A DNA stretch of 64,000 bases from Chloropicon primus (taxonomy: Eukaryota; Chlorophyta; Chloropicophyceae; Chloropicales; Chloropicaceae). The position numbers were made by a program, and so were the translations under genes. The notes under the pieces were generated by a model, which saw only the letters and a list, made by a program, of their open reading frames with translations, was not told the DNA's origin and searched no databases. The DNA is taken from the NCBI GenBank assembly GCA_023205875.1, contig CP060757.1, forward strand, positions 62,001-126,000, written 5' to 3'. This document shows, piece by piece, positions 1 to 10,250 of the stretch (positions within the stretch are counted from its first letter, which is position 1; each line of letters starts with the position of its first letter).

Positions 1-726
<726 letters not shown>

Positions 727-1953
727 ATGGGGGGAGGAGCGCTGAGGGCGAAGGGGGACGTGGACCCACCACAACCACAACCACGACCGCCGCCTGCAGG
801 TCCTGCAGAGGAGGAGGGGGAGGGGGGGCTCAGGAGAGTGGACTCCAAGTTCATCAAAGCGGAGGAGGATCTGGCGAGGAAGGGGGGATTGTGGGCGCGA
901 GTGTTCGGGACGACGACGACGACTCGCCACGTGTCTGGACGGGGAATTCTCCTCCTGCTGCTCTCGAAAATAGCGGGATGCGGGCACATCGTGACCACGA
1001 GGTGGCTTCTCAAGAAGGAGTTCTTCGAACCTGCTGGACTTGCGGTGCTCAGAAACATCGTGACAGTGCTCTTTCTGGGCGCCATGCTCCTGCTGAAGCC
1101 AGACCTGAGGCAGAACCTGGGGAACATCTGCAGGGAGGTGCTGGCGTTCTGGAGGCAGGTCCTGGTCGGGGCGGTGGGAACCTTCATACTTCAGACGTTT
1201 GTGATGCAGTCCCTCGATGTGATCCCCGCGACGAACCTGGCGGTTCTCGCGCAGCTGTCTCCCCCTTTCCTGTTCGTCATATCAGGATTCATCCTGAAGA
1301 CGGAGAGGCCCAGCTGGATCAAGTTTGTCGGTATGCTCGTGGCGGTCGCGGGAGCCGTCGTGATCATCGACCCCACGCACTTCAAGGCGAACGACATGAG
1401 ATCGACTTTGGGCAACTTGCTTGGCGTCGGCACGGCGCTGGCGTACGCCATCATCGTGACCGTGCAGAAGCACCTGGTCTTCAACGTGCCCGCCGCAGCT
1501 TTGCAGTTCACCTTCACGGTCTACGCCTTCCCGTTCTTCGTGGTCCTCGCGGCGCTGCTCAAGTCGCTGTCCGGAATGGTGCTGACGCCGTCCTCGATCG
1601 TCGGAGCCGCCTTTGTGGGAGTCTGCGCGAGCTTGGACTACTACTTCGCCTTCGCCTCGCTCACGTACGTGTCCACGCTTCTGGTGGGTCTGGCCAACTC
1701 CTTGCTTCCCTTGTTCGTCGGGATCGCGACGTACTTCGTCTTCGGGGAGCTGCTCTCGTGGAACGACCTCGTGGGGGCCGTTCTCATCCTGATGGGGATG
1801 ATCACAGTCATCGCCACCAAGGAGCCTGATGGCGGCACACAGACCCAGACCCAGGGGGCTCGGGGGAAGAATCCAAAGGATTACGATCTCCTGGTTGAGT
1901 TGGAGGACTACAACACGGGCGACGTCGAGGAACGCGACGGTCCACCGGCTTGA
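727..1953 (+). CDS. Drug/metabolite transporter superfamily protein (two EamA domains)
   Basis: Single exon of 408 residues from the ATG at 727. After a hydrophilic Pro/Gly/Glu-rich N-terminus of about 75 residues come about ten hydrophobic segments between residues 76 and 365. They fall in two halves, the usual architecture of EamA/DMT transporters. Recognisable pieces are FFEPAGLAVLRNIVTVLFLG in the first half and LVGLANSLLPLFVGIATYFV followed by GELLSWNDLVGAVLILMGMI in the second. The C-terminus is hydrophilic and probably cytosolic. Members move metabolites, amino acids, sugars or auxin across plasma or organelle membranes; the substrate cannot be read from sequence. The N-terminus is not clearly a plastid transit peptide. 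It is divergent from MSI1. Confidence 0.82.
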   Translation: MGGGALRAKGDVDPPQPQPRPPPAGPAEEEGEGGLRRVDSKFIKAEEDLARKGGLWARVFGTTTTTRHVSGRGILLLLLSKIAGCGHIVTTRWLLKKEFFEPAGLAVLRNIVTVLFLGAMLLLKPDLRQNLGNICREVLAFWRQVLVGAVGTFILQTFVMQSLDVIPATNLAVLAQLSPPFLFVISGFILKTERPSWIKFVGMLVAVAGAVVIIDPTHFKANDMRSTLGNLLGVGTALAYAIIVTVQKHLVFNVPAAALQFTFTVYAFPFFVVLAALLKSLSGMVLTPSSIVGAAFVGVCASLDYYFAFASLTYVSTLLVGLANSLLPLFVGIATYFVFGELLSWNDLVGAVLILMGMITVIATKEPDGGTQTQTQGARGKNPKDYDLLVELEDYNTGDVEERDGPPA

Positions 1954-2099
1954 CATTGTGTAACGCTTGTACTGTAACTATTAACCACCATTGTACCGTC
2001 CCTTGTGACATTGATTGCATCCAAAGCTCCAAAGCTCCAAAACTGGTCTGCTGCTCCAACAATCCATTTTTTCCCAGTTTTCTCAGAAGAGAGAGAGAG

Positions 2100-3382
2100 A
2101 TGGACGACTTGTATGACGAGGTTCCCGCGGACCAGTTGGAAGCCTTGAAGGCAGTGCCAGGTGAGGAAGACAAGATCACGACGGATGCACTTCACCCTTT
2201 CCTCTGTTCGTGTGCCCTCCTCGCGCCCTCGATCTCTCCCAGGTTCATGCACCTTCCATCATCATTTGATCATCATGATCATGCATCAAGGAAAGGATTG
2301 TTCTCAAAGTAACAACGGACTGACGGAGGGATGGACTGACTGACGGGTCGACTGATTGCTTCGCTGTGTTGCTGGTTCGGTCCGGCGGTGGGTTGGAAGG
2401 CTGGGACAGGGAGCCGGCCGATGGGAAGGCGGCGAAGGATGATGGGAAACCACCACGATCAACATGCTCAGGTGTAGTGAGGTCGACGGAGACTGCGAAT
2501 GGGAGAGAGGATCCTCAACCTGCTTCCGAGGGAGGAAAGGGCTCGCTCGATTATGTTCACGAGTTCGAAGAAGTCCCTCCTTCTCAACTAGAAAAGCTGG
2601 CCAAGATACCAGGTAGGTACATCACATCTCCACAAAACTTCTTCTTCTTCTTCTTCTTCTTCTTCTGCATCTTCGGAATGAGCGGTGAGAGCTCGCTCTT
2701 CCACAGGCACGGCCACCTCACTGACCCATTGGCCTTTCTCTTCGTGGTTCTGTCCCCCTGCTTGCGCTGCCTGCCTCACTTAGGCTGGGGCGGTGACCCT
2801 GGCGCATCACAGGGACAGGAGGCCGGGGCCGCACAAGCGAAGCGGGTGCCAAGGGAGTCTCTGGGTTTGTTCGCGACACAAAACTTCGATGATGATTTCG
2901 TGCTCAAGCCGTCGTTCCCAGCTACGCAGGACGGGAGCGGTGGGGCGGGAGAGAGAGCGGGTAACGACGGAAGCGATCCGGAAGGGGACGACACGGATGC
3001 GGATGCAACGATACCGGAAACGGCGGATGTTGCCGATGAATCCATACCTCAGACGGCCCAAACTGCGAAGGACGGCGCTCCACTTGTGGTGGTCACCAAG
3101 AGAGGTGGGAGGAAGAAGCGGAAGCCCAGTCGAATTGTTGCAGGACAAGCTGCGGAGAAGCAAGGGGGGAGAACCACCCGTCAACGGCTAAAGTCAGATC
3201 CAACGCCCCCGAGTTCCCCCCCTGAAAGCGTCGTGCCTTTGACTTTCGAGGCCTTGAAGGAGAGCGTTCTCGTCAAACACTATGATATCCCCGACGAGAC
3301 CCCTGAGGTGTCCCAATCGGCGCGGGCTGAGCTCCTGAACCTCCTCGATAGGCTGCATCGAAAGGTTGCAGCGAAGAAATGA
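2100..3382 (+). CDS. Unrecognised basic protein with an exon-duplicated acidic motif, 3 exons
   Basis: Proposed exons are 2100-2160, 2472-2612 and 2784-3382, total 266 residues; both introns are phase 1 with GTGAGG...CAG and GTAGGT...TAG ends. I do not recognise the family. Exons 1 and 2 each end in a version of the same motif, DLYDEVPADQLEALKAVPG and EFEEVPPSQLEKLAKIPG, each cut by an intron in its final Gly codon, so exon duplication is likely. The third exon has an acidic low-complexity stretch, then a basic nuclear-localisation-like cluster (KRGGRKKRKPSR) and a TTRQRLK segment, and ends in a predicted amphipathic helix. The look is of a nuclear or chromatin protein, but this is inference. 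A GA-rich leader runs straight into the ATG. Confidence 0.6.
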
Positions 3383-3982
3383 CGATGATCTCAACCCGGG
3401 ACCGCAATCCGTAACACAGACACGTCGTCGTTGCAGCAGTCATTGACTTGCTTTTGCCAAGGAGACCTAGGATCGATCAGCCTCACTAAAGAAGAAAATG
3501 GAAAACCTGATCAGAGAATCATTAGGGTTGATGAGATGAGATTTTCTCCTCCCTCCTCTCGACAAAGTTGTCCAGATTTGCCATCGAGGAGGGGTCCTCG
3601 GGGTGGATCGCCGAGCAGACGGGTCAATGCCAATCACTCACCTCCCTTTCCCCCCTTCCCCCCGTTTTGACCCCCCCAACCCTCCTCTTGATCCTGATCC
3701 CTCCCCTTTTCAGAGCGAGGGCTCTTTGGAAAGATCACGAAGAGAGGAAGCAGTGCATCATCCGTGCCACCCCCCTTTTCCGTTGCCCTCCTCCTCACCA
3801 CCCATCCACCATCGCCATCCACCATCGCCAATCGCCATCTCCCTCCTCTGCTCTGCTGGGTCCCGATTTTGCCGATCGTTGGCCGACGAGAGCAAAGTGT
3901 TGCGTCGGTCGGCGACGGAACGAAGAAGAGGAGAGGAGAGGGAGGGAACGCAGGAGCGCGGCGCGGCGCGGCGGGGTTCAGC
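3383..3982. promoter_or_regulatory. Intergenic/promoter region of the TM9SF gene
   Basis: 600 bp without a supported gene. The long open frames here are created by CT-rich composition and show no protein family. The right-hand part holds the shared element at 3700-3885 described separately. A short purine-rich, GC-rich leader precedes the TM9SF ATG at 3983. Confidence 0.55.
3700..3885 (+). repeat. Promoter-proximal shared element, copy A
   Basis: This stretch is closely similar to the reverse complement of 25645-25840. A 28 bp core, GAGCGAGGGCTCTTTGGAAA followed by GATCACGA, is identical. It is followed in both copies by CCATCCGTGCCACC-like sequence, a CCATCGCC tandem tract, a CTGCTCTG block and a GATTTTGCCG-like block. 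Both copies lie just upstream of an ATG and point the same way relative to the gene (TM9SF here, NUP98-96 there). It may be a promoter module, a non-autonomous mobile element or an unannotated small-RNA gene. Confidence 0.7.
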
Positions 3983-4596
3983 ATGACAGGAGGAGGTCTC
4001 AAGTACAAAGCAAGGGGAGGACTGCTCGCCCTCGTGGCGGTGGTTGTGGCAGTGACCACGCTGGCGTCCTCGGCACAAGCCTACGTCGTGCCGGGATCCT
4101 TTCCGGTCGACTACACACTCGGAGACGAACTCGAAGGTAAAGACAAAACAAAACTCGCCACCAAAAGAAGAACCAAAACAAAACAAAACAAAGCAAAAGG
4201 ATGGTTCTGACTCTGACGCAACGAATTTCTTTCCCTTTCGTTTTCCTTTCGTTTTTCGTTTTTCTTTTTCCTCATGGCCAACCCTTTTTCAGTCCATGTG
4301 AACGCGGTTTACTCGAACGTGACGGTGGTGACGTACGACTTTTATTCGTATCCGTTTTGCTCGCACAAGGGCAAGGCCAAGGTGGACGAGAGTTTGGGCG
4401 AATGGTTCCTCGGAGGAAGGATCAGGGCAGCGCCCTTCTCCTTTACTTTCCTGGAGAAGGAGGAGTACACCAAACTCTGCGACAAGGACGTTGGCAAGAA
4501 AGGTGAGTCCAGCCTCAGCTTCACAAGGGGCCACTTCTCTTCTCTCTCTCTCTCTCTCTGGCTGACACCGCTGCTTGTTTTTTTGTCCTCTCGTGT

Positions 4597-4628
<32 letters not shown>

Positions 4629-6318
4629 GTGGTGTGCCATCCCATCCCACCGCTCCTTAGGTTTCTCTCGACTGAAGAATGCCGTGGACAAGCAGTACAA
4701 AGTTCGCCTGATTCTTGACAACTTGCCCGTGACTCGACTGAGCGTCGACAAGTTTTTCGAGATGATGAAGGAGTACGGCAAGAACGCTATCCTTGATACC
4801 GTGGACGAGAGCTTTAACTACATCGGATACTCCATCGGAGGGAAAGACAGGGAGACCGGCAAGTACTACGTGAACAACCACTTGACTTTCAGCGTGCTCT
4901 ACAACGACGCGGAGCCCCGGATGATGACCAACGGGTACTACATGGGAGAGGGTGGTGTGAGCGTGGAGCAGGAGAAGGGCCAGGCCAAGGAGGACGCGTA
5001 TAATATCGTTGGGTTCCAGGTCCTTCCTTGCTCCGTGAGCAAGGAGGTCCAGATCTCTGGCGCCTTCGACCCTCAGGAGTGCGGAGGTTACTCGAAGCAG
5101 TACGTGGACGCCGGGACCAATGTGCAGTACTCTTACTCCGTATACTTTGAGAAGTCGGAGGTGACTTGGAGCCAGAGGTGGGAGCCTTTCTTGCACGTCA
5201 GAGGAAAGCCGATGCACTGGTACTCGTTCCTTGATTCGCTGCTCATCATCCTGCTTTTGGCCATCCTTGTCGCGGGAATCTTGATGAGAACTGTGAGGGG
5301 AGACATTGCGAGGTATGAGCAGGGCCCTGGTGAGATCGAGAGGGAGGACACGGGCTGGAAGCTCATCTCGGGGGACGTCTTCCGCGCGCCGCCAAAGGCT
5401 GGAACGTTGACCACCTACATCGGATCCGGGGTGCAGATCTCGGCCTGCCTCTTCATCTCCCTTGCCTTGATGGCTTTTGGACTCATCTCCCCAGTCAAGA
5501 GGGGCGCGTTGATGACTTGGATCCTGGTCACCTACTTCCTGCTCGCCGTTCTCGGGGGGTACGTCGGAGTGAAGTTCCACATCGACATCACGAGGTCCAA
5601 GGACGGGTGGAGGCTGATCTCCCTGAGAATCAGCCTGTTCCTCGCGGGAATCGTCATCGCGATCCTGACGCTTCTGAACATCGTGCTGGGCGCGGCCAAG
5701 TCCACCCAGGGCATCCCGTTTTTGCCCATGTTCTTCCTCTTCCTGATGTGGGTTCTGCTCTCCGTTCCCCTGACCTTCGTCGGCGGCTACTTTGCCTCCA
5801 AGAAGGAGCCGGTCAAGTACCCGGTGAGGACGAACCAGATCCCAAGGGAGATCGTGAACAAGTCCACGAGCGTGATCACGCACCCCTTGTTCATCGTGTT
5901 CCTGTCGGGCCTTCTCCCGTTCGGCGTGATGTACGTGGACCTGTACTTCATTTTCTCCGCGATGTTCGAGCACTTGTACTACTACGCCTTTGGGTTCCTC
6001 TTCGGGATGACTTTCATCACGGCGATCGCCTGCATTGAGATGTCCATTGTGAGCACCTACATGATCCTGTGCATCGAGGACTACCGCTGGTGGTGGAGGA
6101 GTTTCTTCGCCGGAGGTAGTGTTGCCCTCTACTTTGCGCTCTACGGGCTGAGCTACCTCATCTTCGACAGCGGCTTGGAGGGAAGCCTGAGCAAGTTCGT
6201 CTTCCTTTGCTACCTGAGCATCATGTCCACCATCGTGTACATCTCCATGGGCGCCCTCAGCTTCGCCGTGTCCTACGTCTTTGTGCGCAAGATCTACGGT
6301 GCCATCAAGGCGGACTAG
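3983..6318 (+). CDS. TM9SF: Transmembrane 9 superfamily protein (nonaspanin), 3 exons
   Basis: Exons 3983-4136, 4293-4502 and 4661-6318 (both introns phase 1; the second is full of TC repeats) give 673 residues, the normal family length. Residues 1-32 form a signal peptide ending SSAQA, followed by YVVPGSFPVDYTLGDELEV, the typical nonaspanin lumenal start. A lumenal domain of about 240 residues is followed by the conserved GKPMHWYSFLDSLLIILLL segment and eight further membrane spans. The C-terminus KIYGAIKAD carries the KXD-type signal used by TM9 proteins for Golgi retention and COPI binding. The family acts in endosomal/Golgi membranes in protein sorting and adhesion. The 5' flank holds shared element copy A. 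Confidence 0.95.
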
Positions 6319-6693
6319 ATTAGAAGTGAGGCCGGCCAACACTATTTACGCCACACCCCTTCCGGGAGGGTGAATATTTTTACCGATATGCTGACTATCA
6401 AGACATCACCCAAAAAATAAAACAATTGTATTCTCAATATAGATAGAACTCAACAAAGAAAACAAACCCCCAAAAGAAGAAGCCGCCCTCCTTCCTCCTC
6501 CTCCTTCCTCCTTCCTCCTTCCTCCTTCCTCCTCCTTCCTCCCCTCTCTCCCCTCTCCTCCCCCAAAGCCGTTACTTTCTGGACATGGCTTCCGTTTCAA
6601 TTTTTTTTTTTTGGCATCGCATCGCATCGCAGAGGAGGCGACGACGACGGCGACCGACGACGACGGACGAGTGACGTGACGACGAGCGCAACG
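6319..6693. other. Intergenic region, TM9SF 3' end to ubiquitin-like gene
   Basis: 375 bp with no coding signal. An AT-rich stretch at 6405-6460 is the likely 3' end of TM9SF. A CCTCCTT tandem tract covers about 6485-6560. A T-run and a (GCATC)3 repeat at about 6615-6630 lie close to the next start codon. Confidence 0.5.
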
Positions 6694-7418
6694 ATGGCGA
6701 CGGACGAGAGCAAGCAGGTGGCCGCCGGGGGCGAGCTGAACATGCTGGACATGGTGGAGGAGTTCTCCAAGCGCGGCAACCAGATCTTCGTTTCGATGAG
6801 GAAGGGGAAGGACTACCCGCCGACGTGCTGCGACGTGAGAGCCCAGTACGAGGAGACCATCCTCGACCTCAAGAAGAAGGTGGAGGAGGCGACCGGCGTC
6901 CCTGTGGACAAGCAGCTCCTCTTCTGGCATTTCGTGGAGCTCACGGAGGCGTACGACAACAAGACCCTCTTGGACCTGAACCTCCACACGGGGTTCAGCC
7001 TGACGGGATACGACCTGGTGGGTGCCGCCTCCTTCTCTTTCCCTTCCCCCCCTCTCGCCGTGTTACATGTTCTTGCATTACATTAATTCGTGGCAAGCCT
7101 GAACTGCCAGCTCTGACGCACCTCTCTCTCTCTTTCTCTCTCCGTCTCTTCATCGCGCGCGACTAAACTTCCTGCCACGGCGACGAGAAGACGGAGACGC
7201 CGCACTACTGGCCTCCGGTCACCCAAACCCCCGAAGGACTAAAAATGGTCACCAAGAGCACGTACCCAAACGAGGTGAGTTGGAGACGTTGACCTTGGAT
7301 CGACTCGCAAAGGAAACCAATGCTGACGCGCGCGCCACATGTCCTTCTCCTTCTCCTCCCCTTTTTGTCCGTGCTGCAGATGCCAAAGAAAGTCATCACG
7401 GAGGGTTACGTGAACTGA
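6694..7418 (+). CDS. Small ubiquitin-like-domain protein, 3 exons
   Basis: Exons 6694-7017, 7191-7274 (the acceptor could be 3 bp earlier, at 7188) and 7380-7418, all phase 0, give 144 residues (145 with the alternative acceptor). Residues 45-110 look like a ubiquitin-like fold. YEETILDLKKKVEEATGVPV plus DKQLLFWHFVELTEAYDNKT and LLDLNLHTGFSLTGYDL line up with the helix, core strands and closing strand of ubiquitin. There is no C-terminal Gly-Gly, so it is not a conjugated modifier; the tail TEGYVN is hydrophilic. An in-frame ATG at 6676 would add six residues. I cannot name the subfamily. It converges with the next gene, with only 42 bp between stop codons. Confidence 0.7.
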
Positions 7419-7460
7419 GCTGGGTGTTGGGTGTTTGGCCGCGTCCCCCGAATCGACGCC

Positions 7461-8436
7461 TCACTCGTCCGGTTTGGCCTCCTCCGGTGCGTTTGGAAGC
7501 TTCGGCCGGAGGAGGAGATACAGCGCCGGCCCGTAGAGCGGCACGAGCGACAGCGCAGTCAGAAGCGTGTCCCTGTTGAATGCGGTAGCAAACGAAGCAA
7601 GTGGGTTTTGCAAATGGTCAGAAGCGGAACGCGTGCTGTAATCAAAAGAAACTCCACCAGACACACTCGGTGCCCTTACCCCTTGTCCCAATTCCTTCGC
7701 TCGGCGTCGTTCAAGACCCAGAAGGGCGCCAGCAGAGTCAAAACGCAAAAGTCTAGCGTGGAGACGTGTGTGAACCTGCTCTTGTCGAACAGCTGGAAGT
7801 AGCCCGCCCAGTCTGACCCCGTGGCGCTCAGCACCAGCGTCGACAAGTACCCGAGCGCGGCGAGAACGAGCAAGGCGTTCGCCTTGGACTCGAAAAAGTT
7901 GGTGATCCTCGACCTGGAACGATAGACTTTGTCCATCCGACTCGGCTCCCACAGCGCAAAGTAAGGCAGCAAGCCAAATGCGCCGAGAAACATGGAGAGG
8001 GACACGAACGGCCAGGCTGGAACCTTGTTCCCGCTGACGCCCGTGGGAAGCAGAAGCGAGGCGTAGATGACCGGCCACAGGCCCAGGACGTTGAACAGGG
8101 CGAAGAACACCCTGTTGATGACAACGCCGTCCTCATCGATCCCCATGTTCAATGACGCCTGGATCAGCGTCCTGTCCGTCACAGTCGCGAGGTTGGGAGC
8201 GAACTTGAACGCGTACACCCCGAACCCCAGCCACAGGGCAAGGAACCCCACGTTGATGCTCTTCGAGCTCACCGCGTTCGCCAAGCTCGACACCAGACTC
8301 TCCACACCTCCTCGACCCTCCCCGTCCCGGCCCTCCGCCGACACCGAGATCCAGGCACCCCGCCCCTTGCTGTCGGAGCTCCACCGGCCTCCGTCATCCC
8401 CAAACCACCAGACACCTTCGCCTCTCCTGCTCCATC

Positions 8437-8470
<34 letters not shown>

Positions 8471-8587
8471 TTGTTGATGTTGCTGGTGTCGTTGTTGTCG
8501 AGGAAGACGGTACGAGGTCGAGGGAATAGAGCGGCAGTGCGAAGCCGTCGCGGTACGTCCCGCCGCACGGCACCTCCACCTCGACAT
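7461..8587 (-). CDS. Predicted plastid multi-pass membrane protein, 2 exons
   Basis: Exons 8587-7680 and 7635-7461 (minus strand) are joined across a 44 bp intron, phase 2, giving 360 residues. The first ~120 residues are Arg/Ser/Thr-rich like a transit peptide and contain an 11-residue His run encoded by a (CAT)n tract at 8438-8470. The mature part has about five hydrophobic segments, with landmarks NVGFLALWLGFGVYAFKFAP, INRVFFALFNVLGLWPVIYA, FGLLPYFALWEPSR, ALLVLAALGYLSTLVLSATG and LLTALSLVPLYGPALYLLLR. This resembles membrane proteins shared by cyanobacteria and plastids, but I cannot give a named family. The start at 8587 is chosen because an upstream extension would run into the divergent gene. 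The gene shares a 267 bp promoter region with the TPM-domain lumen protein. Confidence 0.72.
8438..8470 (+). repeat. (ATG)n microsatellite encoding poly-His on the minus strand
   Basis: Eleven trinucleotide units within the transit-peptide region of the minus-strand plastid membrane protein, read there as CAT codons. Confidence 0.95.
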
Positions 8588-8854
8588 CTTCGGCCTCCCT
8601 GCAGCGAAACCCGACCACCACCTGTGGTCCCTCCTCCAGAAGTTTTGGATAACCTGATCGCGAGCTTGTGGCTGAGAGCAGAGGCCAGGGCGAGGAGAGG
8701 AGGAGAGGAGGGAAGGGAAGGGAAGGAGATCTGCGCTTGAGTGGTGCGCTCCCCTTGGACTTTGTGGATCGTCTCGACAAGGAACTCTATCTCTATCTCT
8801 ATCTCTGTGCGATTCAGAGTTGTCGTTGTCGTGGTGGTGCCTGAGAGGGAGGAG
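8588..8854. promoter_or_regulatory. Bidirectional promoter between two plastid-targeted genes
   Basis: 267 bp between divergent start codons. It contains a TCTATC tandem tract at about 8789-8808 and a GGGAAGGGAAGG tract near 8710. The short distance suggests shared control of the two plastid proteins. Confidence 0.45.
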
Positions 8855-9574
8855 ATGATGGGGGCCAAGGGGATGGGGGCCAAGGGGATGGGGGCCTCGG
8901 TGAAGCCGCTGCTGTGCAAGGGGAGGCCGAAGGGTGCGAGGTACGTCGCGCAATCGGCGAGGGGGGAGGGAGGGGAAGCTTCGGGAAGGGTTCGGTTGGA
9001 GGGGGAGTTCGACTGGAAGGGTCGGGTGTTTCGGGCTGCTGCTGGCTTCTTGGCGTCGAGTGTCGTCGGGCTCTGCGCGCACGGGGGCCTCATCGCGGCG
9101 GAGGCTCGCCTGGAGGGCGTGAACAAGCCGGAGCTCCTGCCCAAGGAGTACACTCCCTTGATAGATGTTGCAGACTTCCTCACCTCTGGCGAGGAGCAGC
9201 GGGTGGTGAAGACCCTGGAGCGCCTCGAGAGGGACACGGGGGTGAAGCTCCGGGTTTTGGCCCAGAATTACCCGGAGACCCCTGGCCTGGCCATCAAGGA
9301 CTTTTGGAAGGTCGACGCCAGCACCGTGGTCCTCGTGGCCGACCCGAACACGGGGAACATCACGAACTTCAACGTTGGAGAGGACGTCGATATTCAGGTC
9401 CCTCGGAACTTTTGGAGCAAGGTTGCTGGGAAGTTCGGGAACAAGTTCTACTGGCAGGACCAGGGAGCGGACAGGGCCATCATTAATTCCGTGAACGCCA
9501 TCGACTTTTGCGTCAGGGAGCCCGAGAGCAGGCTCAAGTGCACCAAGCTTTCCAGCTTGGAGGAAGAGTTTTGA
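8855..9574 (+). CDS. TPM-domain thylakoid lumen protein (TLP15-type)
   Basis: Single exon of 239 residues from the ATG pair at 8855/8858; the frame is open upstream to 8741, but that part is low-complexity leader. The N-terminus carries a basic transit region with a small tandem repeat (GAKGM twice). It is followed by a hydrophobic stretch FRAAAGFLASSVVGLCAHGG and AEA, consistent with a bipartite signal for Tat/Sec export into the lumen. The mature domain from PLIDVADFLTSGEEQRVVKT through TGVKLRVLAQNYPETPG, STVVLVADP and RAIINSVNAIDFCVRE is a TPM domain. Plant lumenal TPM proteins are linked to photosystem II upkeep or are of unknown role. The partner gene on the other strand is also plastid-directed. 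Confidence 0.82.
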   Translation: MMGAKGMGAKGMGASVKPLLCKGRPKGARYVAQSARGEGGEASGRVRLEGEFDWKGRVFRAAAGFLASSVVGLCAHGGLIAAEARLEGVNKPELLPKEYTPLIDVADFLTSGEEQRVVKTLERLERDTGVKLRVLAQNYPETPGLAIKDFWKVDASTVVLVADPNTGNITNFNVGEDVDIQVPRNFWSKVAGKFGNKFYWQDQGADRAIINSVNAIDFCVREPESRLKCTKLSSLEEEF

Positions 9575-9794
9575 GGATTGCCCGGCCCGGGCACACAGAC
9601 GTTAAAAAATTGCCAATCCACGAAAACCACCAAGCTGTTACGAAAGAGAATGAGAAAGAGAGAGAGAAGCTTTGCGGCCATCCCCATTCACTTTCGCGTC
9701 ATCACCGTCATCATCATCGTCCTTATCATCGTTATCCTCCCTTGTCCTCCTTGTGATCATCCATGGACACTTAAGATCAAGATTAGTACCACTG

Positions 9795-10122
9795 ATCCAA
9801 ACCAAGAGACAAAGAGAGAGAGCGGGAGAGAGAAGTTTGGGACAGCAGGAGAGGTTTTGCAGTCATTCACATCCACACGCACACGCACACCCCCTCACCG
9901 TCACAATCCTCACCATCACCCTCCTCCTGATCATCCTCCTCCTCCTTGTTATGTACCAATTTAATCGTAACGGCGATGATCTAAACCAAAGCGGGACCAG
10001 AGAAAGAGAGAGAGAGCGGGAGAGAGAAGTTTGGGACAGCAGGAGAGGTTTCGCAGTCATTCACATCCACACGCACACGCACACCCCCTCACCGTCACAA
10101 TCCTCACCATCACCCTCCTGTT
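9795..10122 (+). repeat. Tandem duplication, two copies about 194 bp apart
   Basis: The sequence from the GA-rich tract and AAGTTTGGGACAGCAGGAG through CACACGCACACGCACACCCC to CACCATCACCCTCC occurs at 9815-9927 and again at 10009-10121 with almost no differences. A looser flanking match (CCAAACCAAG and CTAAACCAAAG) extends the copies leftward. It lies in the 676 bp gap between the TPM gene and BBS1, so it forms much of the BBS1 promoter or the TPM 3' region. Confidence 0.85.
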
Positions 10123-10250
10123 CCTAATCATCAATCTTGTACGATGTCCCATGATTTCAAAATAACTCAGAGAGGGGAGAGGGAGAGGAGAGGAGGAGGG
10201 TGGACGAGGAAGGTGTCGAAGGTGTCGAAGGTGCTGGGTTGCAGTGTAGG

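Noticed and set aside
4657-6342. 561-codon minus-strand ORF opposite TM9SF
   Set aside because: It is the antisense shadow of a clear TM9SF exon and reads as His/Asp/Glu-rich nonsense caused by the GC-rich codon bias of the sense strand.
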